64,000 bases of DNA from an uncultured Bryobacterales bacterium (GCA_951813605.1 OX638379.1:5220062-5284061); one strand, 5' to 3'; numbered from the stretch's first letter, positions 35,779-44,959 are shown. Notes: a model not told the origin generated them from the letters alone. A program made the numbers and translations.

Positions 35779-36650
35779 GGCTGGTTTCCTCTTTCGTTGC
35801 CAGGCTCAGTTTCGGTCGATGGATTGTCGGCTGCCTTGGCCCCGCGGCGGAGATGGCCGTAAACCGCTCCTTCCGCGAACGGCACGCACTTGAATTCCAA
35901 TATCTGTGCGTTGGGTTCCAACCGACGGTACAGCGGAATGCTGATTTTCCAAGGGCGCGTGAACACTCTGGGGTCTTCGATCGTCGCTTCGTAGCGCAGC
36001 GCATTCGGCCCCATCGGGGTGTAGCGCTCCTCCACTCTCAGCTCGTCGCTGTGAAAGTTGCCCGAGCTGTCGAACCAAGTGTCGGCGACCTGCGACGTGA
36101 CATCGACTACAAGGGTCTCGCCTTCCCAGCGTCCGAGCCCGTAGCCCATCCAGGATGGAGCCAGAGCCTCTGAGCCGGGCCGGTCCATGCGCACCACGCG
36201 GCTGGTGCTGGCGAATTCGTAAGCGAACAGGATGGCCTTAGGCGTCTGGACGATCTGAAACGGGAACGGCATGTAAGTGGCGCGGGGGATGCCTGGCATG
36301 AAGCACTTGACCGCCGGATCCAGCTTGAGCCAGTTCGCTAGGTTCTCGCCTCGCTTCTTGGCGGCCCATTCTTGATAAGGAATCGTCCCGCCCTCCACGA
36401 CGCTCAAGCCAGCCGGAATTGCACCGAGCGCGCCAAGCGATTCCACCGGGCCGTGGCGCGCGGCATGAGCCTCGAGATCCCAGTGAGCCGAGCCCAGGGC
36501 TTGCCAGATCCCGTTGAGATCCGGGTCACCGTCCGGCGTGAGCTCGACGGCGTATTGTGCATGCAGTAGCGTCCCGGCAGAGCCTGCAACAAGCAGCGCG
36601 GCGACTGCGACAGCAATAGCAGGATGTGTTCTGTGAAGCATCATCGCCAT
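35775..36650 (-). CDS. Secreted GRWEG-family protein, subtype B (copy 2), unknown function
   Basis: 291 residues (ATG 36650; ATG 36641 possible). Signal peptide AIAVAVAALLVAGSAGTLLH. The same landmarks as copy 1 appear: LTPDGDPDLNGIWQALGSAH, VKCFMPGIPRATYMPFPFQI, VQTPKAILFAYEFA, GRWEGETLVVDVTSQV, DTWFDSSGNFHSDE, YEATIEDPRVFTRPWKI and ILEFKCVPF. The tail (residues ~265-291) is longer and polar. First gene of the B-A pair. The pair layout is the same as at 29.9-31.7 kb, which argues for duplication of the whole pair. Confidence 0.78.
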   Translation of the reverse strand: MAMMLHRTHPAIAVAVAALLVAGSAGTLLHAQYAVELTPDGDPDLNGIWQALGSAHWDLEAHAARHGPVESLGALGAIPAGLSVVEGGTIPYQEWAAKKRGENLANWLKLDPAVKCFMPGIPRATYMPFPFQIVQTPKAILFAYEFASTSRVVRMDRPGSEALAPSWMGYGLGRWEGETLVVDVTSQVADTWFDSSGNFHSDELRVEERYTPMGPNALRYEATIEDPRVFTRPWKISIPLYRRLEPNAQILEFKCVPFAEGAVYGHLRRGAKAADNPSTETEPGNERGNQP

Positions 36651-37343
36651 CCGAGTCCGGGCCGGTCATCAGTGGATTTGACTCCCATGATTTGCCTGTC
36701 CCAAGTCAAACAGAGTATACATGCTGCGGGGGCACCCCAATCTTGGAATCCGGGTTCGCTCCTGCCTCTGCGAAGCTCTCGTGGATCCCAATAGCGAAGC
36801 CATCGAGATGCGGTTACGAGGAGTGGTCGGCGCGACCGTGCAGCCTTGCATTCGAGACTCGCAGTCAGTAGCTGGCATTAGCCGTCGGCCGGCCTGCCTT
36901 CTGGGGCACACAGTGCGGGGGCGGCTTTGGTCGGCTTTCGAAGGTCAGCCCGGTTCGATCCTGTTTGCCGACCGAGGGCCATAGACCCCTTCTCCCTTTC
37001 GGCCGTGACCTAGCTGCGACCGCCAAGTCGTCGCGCGCAGCCGTGGCTTCGGCTCTGTAAGCCCTTGTTGCAAGGGCATTGCGACCGCGTGCGACGCAAT
37101 GCCAGCCTACCGGAAGTCTGTTGGCAGTGGACGCTTTTAATCCACTGGGTAGGCCAATCAACGGACCCGAGGCAATCCTGATTGCTGACCACCCTGAATA
37201 CCAAGCGCTGGAGAGGCATTCGATGGTACGGGTCATTAGGACAGCCAACCGGCAGATTCAAGGCGTACTCCCCGCCTTGGCTCTGATGCCGACGGCAGTA
37301 TCGCAGCAGCGGAAACGACGACTTGCTGATGCGCGGCTGTCGA
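36651..37343. other. Upstream region of the second B-A pair
   Basis: About 690 bases with no recognisable gene. Near the B-type start it has the inverted repeat TTTGACT (36677-36683) / AGTCAAA (36704-36710), a possible operator. The rest shows nothing I can identify. Confidence 0.35.
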
Positions 37344-40061
37344 TCAGAATGCCAGCCGCATCGTGAGATTGAATGTGCGGCCGTCGTTGAGAGTGTTGGT
37401 GATTTGTCCGAAGTTCCCGCCAGAAAGCTCCATTCCCGGATATGCGAATTGCGGCGTGTTGAACAAGTTGATTGATTCCGCACGGAACGTCAGAGTGCTC
37501 TCGCTGGCGATTTTCCAGCTTCTCGAAACGGAAAGATTGATGTTTTGAATGCCGTCCTTGCGGAACACGTTGCGGCCTAGGTTGCCGCTCGGCTCGCCGG
37601 CTTGAACGAACCGGAACGCAGTTCGAGGCAGCATCTGTCTCGATGTGTCCGGATGGTTGATGCTTCGTCCCAGGATCGAAGGATCCAGCAGCTGGGGCCT
37701 GTCACCCATGACCCCGTCGACGTTGCCGAATCCGGGGCCATCCGATCCCGTGTACATGACGAACGGCGTGCCGGTCTTGAAGAGCAGAATCGAGAAGAGC
37801 TCCCAACCTCCTAAGGCTTTGTTCCACAATCTGTTCGACGCGCTGATCGAGGGCGTGCGGTAACCCAACTTTCCCAGCACCGCGTGCGGCTGGTCGAAGT
37901 CGCTTAGAGACTTCACGTCGCCATGGACTTCGGATTCGGTCTGGCTTCGACCGGCGAAGGCGTCGCGGACGCTGGCGTTGCTGGCGTAGTGGGCTCCGAG
38001 GTCGATCGCCTTGCTGAGCCAGTAGGAAAGATCCATCGTCAGGCCCCGCCAGTCGCGTACGCCGAATGTTGCCTTGGCGGCGTCGAAGTAGGCTCGAGAA
38101 CCGTTGAGGATTCGCCGGACATCGAAATAGCGCTGGTCCGGCCGCCGTTGGTTCACGGTGCGCGTCGTCCGTTCGATTCCCGCCATGTCCGTGGCGCGGT
38201 TCAGCACCCAGCCCGACAGCAGCCTGTGCGATCGAGTGCCGACATAGCCCATTTCCACGAACAAGCCGCGAGAACTTGCGACGACCCAGCTGAAGTTGTA
38301 CTGGTGCGAGTACGGCGCGACCAGATCCGGCGCCAGCCGGATGATCGTCGTGCGCGCGTTGGAGTCTAAGGCATCGGCGGAGAAGCCGGCAAGCGGGTTG
38401 AGCAGGTCCGGGGCGACGATGTTCAATCGAATGTTGCCCGGGGGGTTGAATCGCTCCTGGCTGTACGTCGCCGTGAAAATCTCGCCGAAGTGCGTGCCGT
38501 ACGCGCCGCGCAGGACTCCGATCCCGGTGCGGTATGCGAATCCGAACCGGGGTGCGACGTTGTTGCAGTCGCAGCGGAACGGTACGTTCGAGAGACCATT
38601 GACCTCGACCGGGCGGGTGGTCGGCTCGTATCGCAGGCCGAAGCTCAGGGTCAGGTTGCGGCGCGCGCTCCAGGTATCTCCCAGGAAGTACTGCATGCGC
38701 CAGCGGCGGAATCCGCGGTGGGGCGTGCCAATCGACTGGGAGATGCGGCTAGGCGTGCCGAGCCGCAGGTTCGTGATCATGTTACGCCCGAAGTTCGAGT
38801 TGAACAGTATGAGCCCCGTGTGGCCGGAACTCTCGATCCCATTGAGTTGCTCGCGCGTCGTACTGAAGCCGGCTTTGAGGCGATGGTTGCCGCGCGAGGC
38901 CGCTACGGAGCCTGCATAGGCAAAGAAATTCTGCGCTCTGTCGTAGGGGATGCTGGATGTGCCGCCGATTGACTGCAACTGCCGCCCCATGAAAATCACC
39001 GGGCCGAACGCCGTTTCGTCCTGCACGATCAACGTTGTCATCCGCCGGAAGCGGACCGAGAAATCGCCCGTTGTCGTCGGCGACCACGATCGGTTCCATG
39101 TCAGCCTCCCATCGTGAGAGCCGCTCGTGGTATTGGGATTCTGGCCCTTGACCAATTGGAAGGCATTGACCGCCTGCCTGCGGAAGCGGTAGTCCATCAC
39201 AGCGCGGCTGTCGGCACCCAAGGGCAGGTCGAATCTCCCTCCGGCAAGGTCGTTGTCGATTTCCTGCGGCGCGTTGGTGTTGTGGGATCGGGGATTGATG
39301 TCGGGGCGATTCGGTGGCTCGTCGGGGTACGCGTCGATGATCCGGCTGACCATGGCGCGCAGGGCGGGGTCCTTTGCCAACGGCGTGCGTTCCTCGGGCT
39401 GCGGAATGAGCACGTTGCCGTTCACGTTGCCCCGGTTTCGCTGCTGGCTGAAGTTCGCTGTGAATGCGGAGCCCGCAAACAGCGGCAGTTGCAGATTAGC
39501 GCCGTAATCGTTCGTGCGCGCGGGCTTTACCGCCCCGACCTGGAAGAACGAGCGCGCCGAGAATAAGCTGTTGCCGTGCGTTTCGTACAGCGATCCGTGA
39601 AGGCCGCCCTGAGTTGAGGTCCTGAGGTGGATCTGCCGTCTCGGCGGATTGCCGAACTCGCTTCCGAAATAGCCCTGCGCCGCGTCGAATTCCTGCACAA
39701 TCGTCGCGGTCGTGCCCATGCGGATGTTGATTTCCTTCTGCACGTTGTTGTCGACGAGCGTGAGCTGGACGTTCTCGTTGCGCCGGCTCTCGCCCCCCTC
39801 CGCATCGACCTCCCCGAGGAGGTTGAGTTCGGTGCGCGCCGCGGTGTCGATTTCGGCGTCGTCTCCCGCCGGAATCACGGGAGGGGAGTCTCCGTCGATT
39901 ACCCTGTCGGTTCGGGCAATCTGATTGGTTGGAGCGCCACTCGGGTCCTGTCCGGCGATCAGGGGACAGGATGACGCAAGAAAAGCTGCGACTAGCCAGC
40001 GAATTCGGGCGAGGGCCGGCACGGTCCGGGTATCTGCCCGGGTGAAGCAGGGGCCGTCCAT
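37344..40061 (-). CDS. TonB-dependent receptor-like outer-membrane protein without N-terminal CNA-B domain
   Basis: 905 residues from ATG 40061, which gives a signal peptide (ARIRWLVAAFLASSCPLIAG). In contrast to the 26.3 kb receptor it has no carboxypeptidase-regulatory domain. After a short linker it goes straight to a divergent plug (NENVQLTLVDNNVQKEINIR, TTATIVQEFDAAQGYFGSEF). The barrel is clearly of the Oar type (VEMGYVGTRSHRLLSGWVLN, SESTLTFRAESINLFNTPQF) and ends FNLTMRLAF with the terminal Phe. It is divergent from purB with about 130 bases between starts. Ligand unknown. Confidence 0.88.
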   Translation of the reverse strand: MDGPCFTRADTRTVPALARIRWLVAAFLASSCPLIAGQDPSGAPTNQIARTDRVIDGDSPPVIPAGDDAEIDTAARTELNLLGEVDAEGGESRRNENVQLTLVDNNVQKEINIRMGTTATIVQEFDAAQGYFGSEFGNPPRRQIHLRTSTQGGLHGSLYETHGNSLFSARSFFQVGAVKPARTNDYGANLQLPLFAGSAFTANFSQQRNRGNVNGNVLIPQPEERTPLAKDPALRAMVSRIIDAYPDEPPNRPDINPRSHNTNAPQEIDNDLAGGRFDLPLGADSRAVMDYRFRRQAVNAFQLVKGQNPNTTSGSHDGRLTWNRSWSPTTTGDFSVRFRRMTTLIVQDETAFGPVIFMGRQLQSIGGTSSIPYDRAQNFFAYAGSVAASRGNHRLKAGFSTTREQLNGIESSGHTGLILFNSNFGRNMITNLRLGTPSRISQSIGTPHRGFRRWRMQYFLGDTWSARRNLTLSFGLRYEPTTRPVEVNGLSNVPFRCDCNNVAPRFGFAYRTGIGVLRGAYGTHFGEIFTATYSQERFNPPGNIRLNIVAPDLLNPLAGFSADALDSNARTTIIRLAPDLVAPYSHQYNFSWVVASSRGLFVEMGYVGTRSHRLLSGWVLNRATDMAGIERTTRTVNQRRPDQRYFDVRRILNGSRAYFDAAKATFGVRDWRGLTMDLSYWLSKAIDLGAHYASNASVRDAFAGRSQTESEVHGDVKSLSDFDQPHAVLGKLGYRTPSISASNRLWNKALGGWELFSILLFKTGTPFVMYTGSDGPGFGNVDGVMGDRPQLLDPSILGRSINHPDTSRQMLPRTAFRFVQAGEPSGNLGRNVFRKDGIQNINLSVSRSWKIASESTLTFRAESINLFNTPQFAYPGMELSGGNFGQITNTLNDGRTFNLTMRLAF

Positions 40062-40194
40062 CGTTGCAGCGCAGCAGGGGCGCGGAAGATTTCGACGAGT
40101 TGCGACAAGCAACTTACCTACCAGCATATCCATTCTGGTCCCGTCCTGCCGGGCGTTGGAGAGGCCCCCGGGCTTTCTGCGCGAAACTAGGGCG

Positions 40195-41508
40195 ATGATT
40201 GCCCGTTACACGAGGCCCGGCCTGGGTCGCATCTGGTCGGACGAGAACAAGTACCGCCAATGGCTCGAAGTCGAGCTGATGGCTTCGGAATCCCTCGCCG
40301 AGCTTGGCGAGGTGCCGGTTGAAGCGGCCCGGGCTGTGCGCCAGCATGCTGGGTTCGACGTTGACCGCATCGATGCCATCGAGGCGGAAGTGCGGCATGA
40401 CGTGATTGCGTTCCTGACCTCCGTCTCGGAGACGATGGCAGCGGCCGGGATGGCGGAGCATTCGCGGTGGCTGCACTACGGGCTGACATCGAACGATGTC
40501 GTCGACACCGCGCAGGCGCTGCTGCTGAAGCAGGCCTCGGAACCGATCGCCCTGCAACTTCGGGAATTGCACGGCATCCTCCGCGAGCGAGCGTTTGAGT
40601 TCAAGGACACCGTGATGGTGGGGCGCACGCACGGCGTGCACGCCGAGCCGACCACGTTCGGCTTGAAGCTGGCGAATTGGTACAGCGAGGTCGGTCGGCA
40701 TATCGAGCGCTTCGAGGCCGCTCGCGAGCAGATGCGCGTCGGAAAGCTGTCGGGAGCTGTCGGCACGCTCGCGCACATCAGCCCCGAAGCCGAGGAGAGG
40801 ATTTGCGACAAGCTGGGCTTGCAGGCAACCGCGGTTTCCACACAAGTCATCCAGCGGGATCGGCACGCGCATTTCCTTTCGACTCTGGCTAACATCGCCG
40901 CAACGATCGAGAAGATTGCTGTCGAGGTGCGGCACCTGCAGCGAACGGAGGTGCGGGAGGCGCAGGAGTACTTCGCCAGGACACAGAAGGGCAGTTCGGC
41001 CATGCCCCACAAGAAAAACCCGATCGTCTCGGAGAACCTGAGCGGTCTCGCCAGGGTGGTGCGCGGGAATGCCGCCGTCGCCTTCGAGAATGTTGCCCTG
41101 TGGCACGAGCGCGACATCTCGCACAGTTCGGTCGAGCGGGTAATCCTAGCCGATTCGACGACCTTGGTCGACTACATGCTGGCCAAGGCCTGCAACCTGG
41201 TGCGCCGCCTGCTCGTTTATCCCGACCGGATGGCCAAGAACCTGGAGTCCAACGGCGGTCTCGTGTACTCAGGCCAGCTTCTGCTGGAGATCGCTTCCAA
41301 GGGCGTGCTCAGGGAGAAAGCTTACCGCTGGGTCCAGCGCAACGCGCTCAAGGCCTGGGAGGAAGACGGCAGCTTCCGCGAGCTGGTGGAAGCGGACCCG
41401 GACATCCGGGGTGCATTGCATGCACCCGATTTTGACCGAGCGTTCTCCTTGGAGCGCCAGTTGCGCAACGTGGACGCGATTTTCGAACGCGTGTTCGGAA
41501 AGGGCTGA
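40195..41508 (+). CDS. purB: Adenylosuccinate lyase
   Basis: 437 residues from ATG 40195; upstream in-frame sequence overlaps the divergent receptor and is not coding. Family landmarks: YTRPGLGRIWSDENKYRQWL at the start, HYGLTSNDVVDTAQALLLKQ, the catalytic-His region GRTHGVHAEPTTFG, and the fumarase/lyase signature GSSAMPHKKNPIVSENL. It removes fumarate from SAICAR and adenylosuccinate in purine synthesis. Cytoplasmic tetramer. Single gene; convergent with the 41.5 kb dehydrogenase. Confidence 0.97.
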   Translation: MIARYTRPGLGRIWSDENKYRQWLEVELMASESLAELGEVPVEAARAVRQHAGFDVDRIDAIEAEVRHDVIAFLTSVSETMAAAGMAEHSRWLHYGLTSNDVVDTAQALLLKQASEPIALQLRELHGILRERAFEFKDTVMVGRTHGVHAEPTTFGLKLANWYSEVGRHIERFEAAREQMRVGKLSGAVGTLAHISPEAEERICDKLGLQATAVSTQVIQRDRHAHFLSTLANIAATIEKIAVEVRHLQRTEVREAQEYFARTQKGSSAMPHKKNPIVSENLSGLARVVRGNAAVAFENVALWHERDISHSSVERVILADSTTLVDYMLAKACNLVRRLLVYPDRMAKNLESNGGLVYSGQLLLEIASKGVLREKAYRWVQRNALKAWEEDGSFRELVEADPDIRGALHAPDFDRAFSLERQLRNVDAIFERVFGKG

Positions 41509-41509
41509 G

Positions 41510-41544
41510 CGAGTCTAGGGCCCGAAGGCTCGGATCAAGACTCG
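41510..41544. terminator. Possible bidirectional terminator overlapping two stops
   Basis: CGAGTCT (41510-41516) and AGACTCG (41538-41544) can pair around a GC-rich loop between convergent purB and the dehydrogenase gene. The second arm overlaps the end of the dehydrogenase gene. No T-run. Confidence 0.35.
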
Positions 41545-42428
41545 ACCACGACCCCTGCCAGCTCTTCAAACAACTTGAAGGCCGCGATGATGTCTTCGTC
41601 GCCGTGCCCCTTGGCTACGGCGGCGCCCAAGAGTTCGTGGACGAGACTGGTCGAGGGCAGGGGAACCCCCAGTTCCCGGCCCGACTCGAGCATCAGTCCG
41701 ATGTCCTTGCGCATCCACTTCAGAGGAAACGCCGCCTCGAAGTTGCGCTTGAAGACGTGCGGGGCCTTGAATGCGATGAGTCCCGACTTGGCGGCCGAGT
41801 TGTCGAGGATCTCGAACATCAGCTCGGGTGGCACGCCCGCCTTGGTCGAGAGCACCATGCCCTCGACGAAGCCCTGCAGCGTATTGGCCAGCACCAAGTT
41901 CTGGGAGAGCTTTGCGTGAAGGCCCATGCCCTGGCCCCCGCAGTAGTAAAGGTTGGTGCCCATGCACTCGAAATAGGGCCGCACGCTGTTGAACACCTGC
42001 TCGTCGCCGCCGATCATGAACGTTAGCGTTCCTCCCCTTGCGCCGGGCGTGGAACCCGTGCAGGGACTGTCTAGGTACCGGCAGCCCTTGGCCTCGAACT
42101 TTGCAGCGATGCGCCGGGCTGTGCTGGGGCCGATCGTCGAGCAATCGGCGATGACGGTGCCCGGCGTCGCGCCGGAAAGCACACCGCTTTTCCCGGTCAG
42201 GACCTCCTCTGACATTGCCGAATCGCCTACGCAGAGGAAGATGCAATCGGCGAATTCGCCGACCTGAGCCGGAATTTCGCAGTAGTGGCCGGCATCGCTG
42301 GAGTCCGCCAGCTCCCTGGCCTTGGAGGTAGTGTGGCTCCAGATGGCCACCTCGTGACCGCCGGCCAGAAGGTGCTCCGCCATGGGCTTGCCCATGAGAC
42401 CGAGACCGAGAAAACCGAGTTTCGCCAT
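41535..42428 (-). CDS. Beta-hydroxyacid dehydrogenase (tartronate-semialdehyde reductase/3-hydroxyisobutyrate dehydrogenase type)
   Basis: 297 residues from ATG 42428. The Rossmann start LGFLGLGLMGKPMAEHLLAG is the family signature. The substrate loop is YLDSPCTGSTPGARGGTLTF, in place of the usual D-A-P-V-S-G-G form, and the catalytic Lys lies in HAKLSQNLVLAN. It uses NAD(P) to reduce or oxidise tartronate semialdehyde or 3-hydroxyisobutyrate. It is divergent (92 bases) from an operon for hydroxypyruvate/glyoxylate reduction and glycerate phosphorylation, which favours tartronate semialdehyde. Use in valine breakdown with mmsA remains possible. Confidence 0.85.
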   Translation of the reverse strand: MAKLGFLGLGLMGKPMAEHLLAGGHEVAIWSHTTSKARELADSSDAGHYCEIPAQVGEFADCIFLCVGDSAMSEEVLTGKSGVLSGATPGTVIADCSTIGPSTARRIAAKFEAKGCRYLDSPCTGSTPGARGGTLTFMIGGDEQVFNSVRPYFECMGTNLYYCGGQGMGLHAKLSQNLVLANTLQGFVEGMVLSTKAGVPPELMFEILDNSAAKSGLIAFKAPHVFKRNFEAAFPLKWMRKDIGLMLESGRELGVPLPSTSLVHELLGAAVAKGHGDEDIIAAFKLFEELAGVVVES

Positions 42429-42520
42429 ATGGCCGATTGTATCGGAAGGTCTTTGCCGAGTTCTGCCAGGCCGCCCGCCGCGTATTCCTCGCTTTGCGGC
42501 CTGTGAGAAAATACCCATCC

Positions 42521-43495
42521 ATGCAGCGTGCCGTCCTGATCAGCAAGCACATTTACAGCGATGCCGTCGATTACCTCCGAGGCCGGGTCCGCCTGGACTA
42601 TCACGACTCGGACGAAGGCCTGCCAGCGGCCGAGTTGAGGGCTCGGCTTGGGGACAAGGACGGCCTGATCTGCCAGCTGACCGACAGCGTCGATGCCGCT
42701 CTCATGGACGCAGTGCCGAATGTGAGAGTTGTCTCGAATGTTGCTGTCGGCTTCGACAATATTGACGTTGGGGCTGCCACCGACCGCGGCGTGATGGTCA
42801 CAAATACGCCCGGCGTCCTCACCAACACGACCGCGGATCTTGCCTTTGCACTGATTCTGGGAGCAGGCAGGCGGCTCGGCGAATCGGAGCGTTACCTGCG
42901 AGCCGGACGCTTCAAGCAGTGGAGGATCGACCTCCTGACGGGCTGGGACATCTGGGGGGCCACGCTTGGCGTTTTCGGCATGGGCCGCATTGGCCAAGCC
43001 GTCGCGCGTCGCGGCAAGGGGTTCAATATGCGGGTCCTGTACTACGATCCCTTCCGCCAGAGCGAAGAGGTCGAGCGGGCGCTCGGAATTCAGTACGCAT
43101 CGAAGGGAGAGGTGTTCAGCCAGGCCGATTTCGTTTCGCTGCATTGCGCCTTGACGCCCGAGACCCGCCATCTGGTCGGACCGGCAGAGCTGAACGCCAT
43201 GAAGCCGACCGCGGTCTTGGTGAATACGTCGCGCGGTCCCGTGGTCGACGAGGCCGCGCTTGCGGAAGCGCTGGAGTCGGGAACGATCGCCGCCGCTGGG
43301 CTCGACGTGTTCGAGAGAGAGCCTGAGGTGCATCCCAAGCTGCTCCGGCTCGAGAATGCCTTGATCGTCCCCCACATTGCTAGTGCCTCGGTCGCGACCC
43401 GCACGCGCATGTGCGTGATGGCGGCGGAGAACATGGCGGCCGGTCTGGCGGGCGAGAGACCCCCGAACATCGTCAATCCCGCAGTGCTCGGTTGA
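42521..43495 (+). CDS. D-2-hydroxyacid dehydrogenase, glyoxylate/hydroxypyruvate reductase-like
   Basis: 324 residues from ATG 42521. NAD(P)-binding motif LGVFGMGRIGQAVARRGKGF; catalytic residues of the family are Arg in NTSRGPVVDEAAL, Glu in LDVFEREPEVH and His in VPHIASAS. VSNVAVGFDNIDVGAATDRG and VTNTPGVLTNTTADLAFALI are typical of GhrB/GyaR-like enzymes. It should reduce hydroxypyruvate to D-glycerate or glyoxylate to glycolate. Its stop TGA shares a base with the ATG of the glycerate kinase gene (TGATG), so the two are coupled and the product D-glycerate is the substrate of the next enzyme. Confidence 0.9.
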   Translation: MQRAVLISKHIYSDAVDYLRGRVRLDYHDSDEGLPAAELRARLGDKDGLICQLTDSVDAALMDAVPNVRVVSNVAVGFDNIDVGAATDRGVMVTNTPGVLTNTTADLAFALILGAGRRLGESERYLRAGRFKQWRIDLLTGWDIWGATLGVFGMGRIGQAVARRGKGFNMRVLYYDPFRQSEEVERALGIQYASKGEVFSQADFVSLHCALTPETRHLVGPAELNAMKPTAVLVNTSRGPVVDEAALAEALESGTIAAAGLDVFEREPEVHPKLLRLENALIVPHIASASVATRTRMCVMAAENMAAGLAGERPPNIVNPAVLG

Positions 43496-44817
43496 TGCGT
43501 ATTGCCATGAAGGAGACGCTCGTTCGCTTGTTCCTAGAGACGCTGGAGGAATCGTCCCTCGCGCGGGTGATGGCCTCCAGGGTCGTGCGACGCGGGGACT
43601 CCCTGTCTGCCGGCCAAGCCGCTGTGGATATCTCCTCGCCAGAACGAATCCTCGTCGCGGGCATTGGCAAGGCGGCGGGGCCGATGTGCGAAGCCTTGAT
43701 GCCGCTGCTGCCCGCCGCCAAGACCTCGGTCGTGGTCGTTGCGCCTGACTCGCCCAACGCGTTGCCAGCAGGCTTCCGGGCATTCGCCGGCGGTCATCCC
43801 TATCCCAACGAGCAAAGCGCTATCGCGGCGCGTTACTTGCTGGAGAGCGCGAGCGGCCTGGGCCGCGCGGATCTGCTCGTTTGCCTGCTATCCGGCGGGG
43901 GTTCCGCAATCTGCGAGGCGCCTCTCGATCCCAGCGTTTCCCTCGCCGAATTGAGAGCGTTCAACGAGGTCTTGGTCACCTGCGGCGCGAACATCGTCGA
44001 AATGAACATCTTGCGCAAGCACCTGTCCTGCATCAAGGGAGGGCGTTTGGCACAGGCAGCCAGTCCGGCCCGACAGCTGACTCTGTATGTATCCGATGTG
44101 CCTCCGGGCGAGCCGTCCTCGGTGGCCTCCGGGCCGACGATGCCGGACGAGTCCACTTGCGCGGACGCCCACGCGACAGCCGAGAGGCTAGGGATTGTGC
44201 CGAGCCTGCCCCACGTGATCCGCAAGATGTTTGAGGCGCGGAAGTTGGAAGAGACGCCGAAGCCCGGCTCGGAGGTTTTCCGCCGGAGCCAGTGGGCCTG
44301 CCTTCTGGATAACTTCGACGTCTTGCAAAGCCTCGAGTCCAAGGCCCGTGGCCACGGGTGGATTCTGGAACGCGATCTGAGCGTGGACGATGCGCCGGTC
44401 GAGCACGCAGCCGACACTCTCCTTGACCGGTTGCGCGAGCTTGGGGAGGCCCATCCCGACAGGACTGTCGCCGTGACTACCGGCGGGGAGCTAAGCAGTC
44501 CGGTCACGGGCGACGGCATGGGCGGTCGAAACCAGGCGTTCGTGCTGTGGGCCGCACGCAAGCTGGCCGAGCGAGGAATGCGCGCTACCGTCCTGAGTGC
44601 CGGCACGGATGGCATTGACGGGAACTCGCCCGCAGCCGGAGCAATCGCCGACGAGAACACGCTGCCGCGCGCAGCCGCTGCTGGACTCGAGCCGGAGGAC
44701 TTCGAGCGGCGGTCCGATTCCTACAGGTTCTTCAAACAGCTTGACGATCTGATCACGACGGGGCCGACAGGCAACAATGTGCGGGACTTGCGCATGCTGG
44801 TAGCCGGGCCCCAGTGA
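43495..44817 (+). CDS. Glycerate 2-kinase, MOFRL family
   Basis: 440 residues with ATG 43495 overlapping the preceding stop (ATG 43507 is an alternative). The N-terminal DUF4147-type domain has ILVAGIGKAAGPMCEALMPL, CLLSGGGSAICEAPLD, NILRKHLSCIKGGRLAQAAS and VSDVPPGEPSSVASGPTMPD. The C-terminal MOFRL domain has TTGGELSSPVTGDGMGGRNQ and SAGTDGIDGNSPAAGAIADE. It phosphorylates D-glycerate to 2-phosphoglycerate, sending glyoxylate- or serine-derived carbon into lower glycolysis. Placed with hydroxypyruvate reductase in one operon. Equivalent to GckA/TtuD. Confidence 0.94.
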   Translation: MRIAMKETLVRLFLETLEESSLARVMASRVVRRGDSLSAGQAAVDISSPERILVAGIGKAAGPMCEALMPLLPAAKTSVVVVAPDSPNALPAGFRAFAGGHPYPNEQSAIAARYLLESASGLGRADLLVCLLSGGGSAICEAPLDPSVSLAELRAFNEVLVTCGANIVEMNILRKHLSCIKGGRLAQAASPARQLTLYVSDVPPGEPSSVASGPTMPDESTCADAHATAERLGIVPSLPHVIRKMFEARKLEETPKPGSEVFRRSQWACLLDNFDVLQSLESKARGHGWILERDLSVDDAPVEHAADTLLDRLRELGEAHPDRTVAVTTGGELSSPVTGDGMGGRNQAFVLWAARKLAERGMRATVLSAGTDGIDGNSPAAGAIADENTLPRAAAAGLEPEDFERRSDSYRFFKQLDDLITTGPTGNNVRDLRMLVAGPQ

Positions 44818-44959
44818 TCGCGAGCTCGTCGCTGCCCTAGCGGGCGCGCGTTTCCGAAACACCGATTCGGCCGTGATATCGTGGCGTTCGGATCGCTACC
44901 TGCCCGTCGTCCAATTCCAGATTGATTTGCGGACGGTTGCCAAACCTTGTACGAGTTCC

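Noticed and set aside
36677..36710. TTTGACT/AGTCAAA inverted repeat as a regulator site
   Set aside because: Only 7-base arms with a 20-base spacer. Recorded in the intergenic entry but not claimed as an operator.
42227..43783. 518-codon minus-strand open frame across the hydroxypyruvate reductase gene
   Set aside because: The plus-strand gene has all catalytic motifs. Only the short overlap with the 41.5 kb dehydrogenase is coding, and that is in a different frame.
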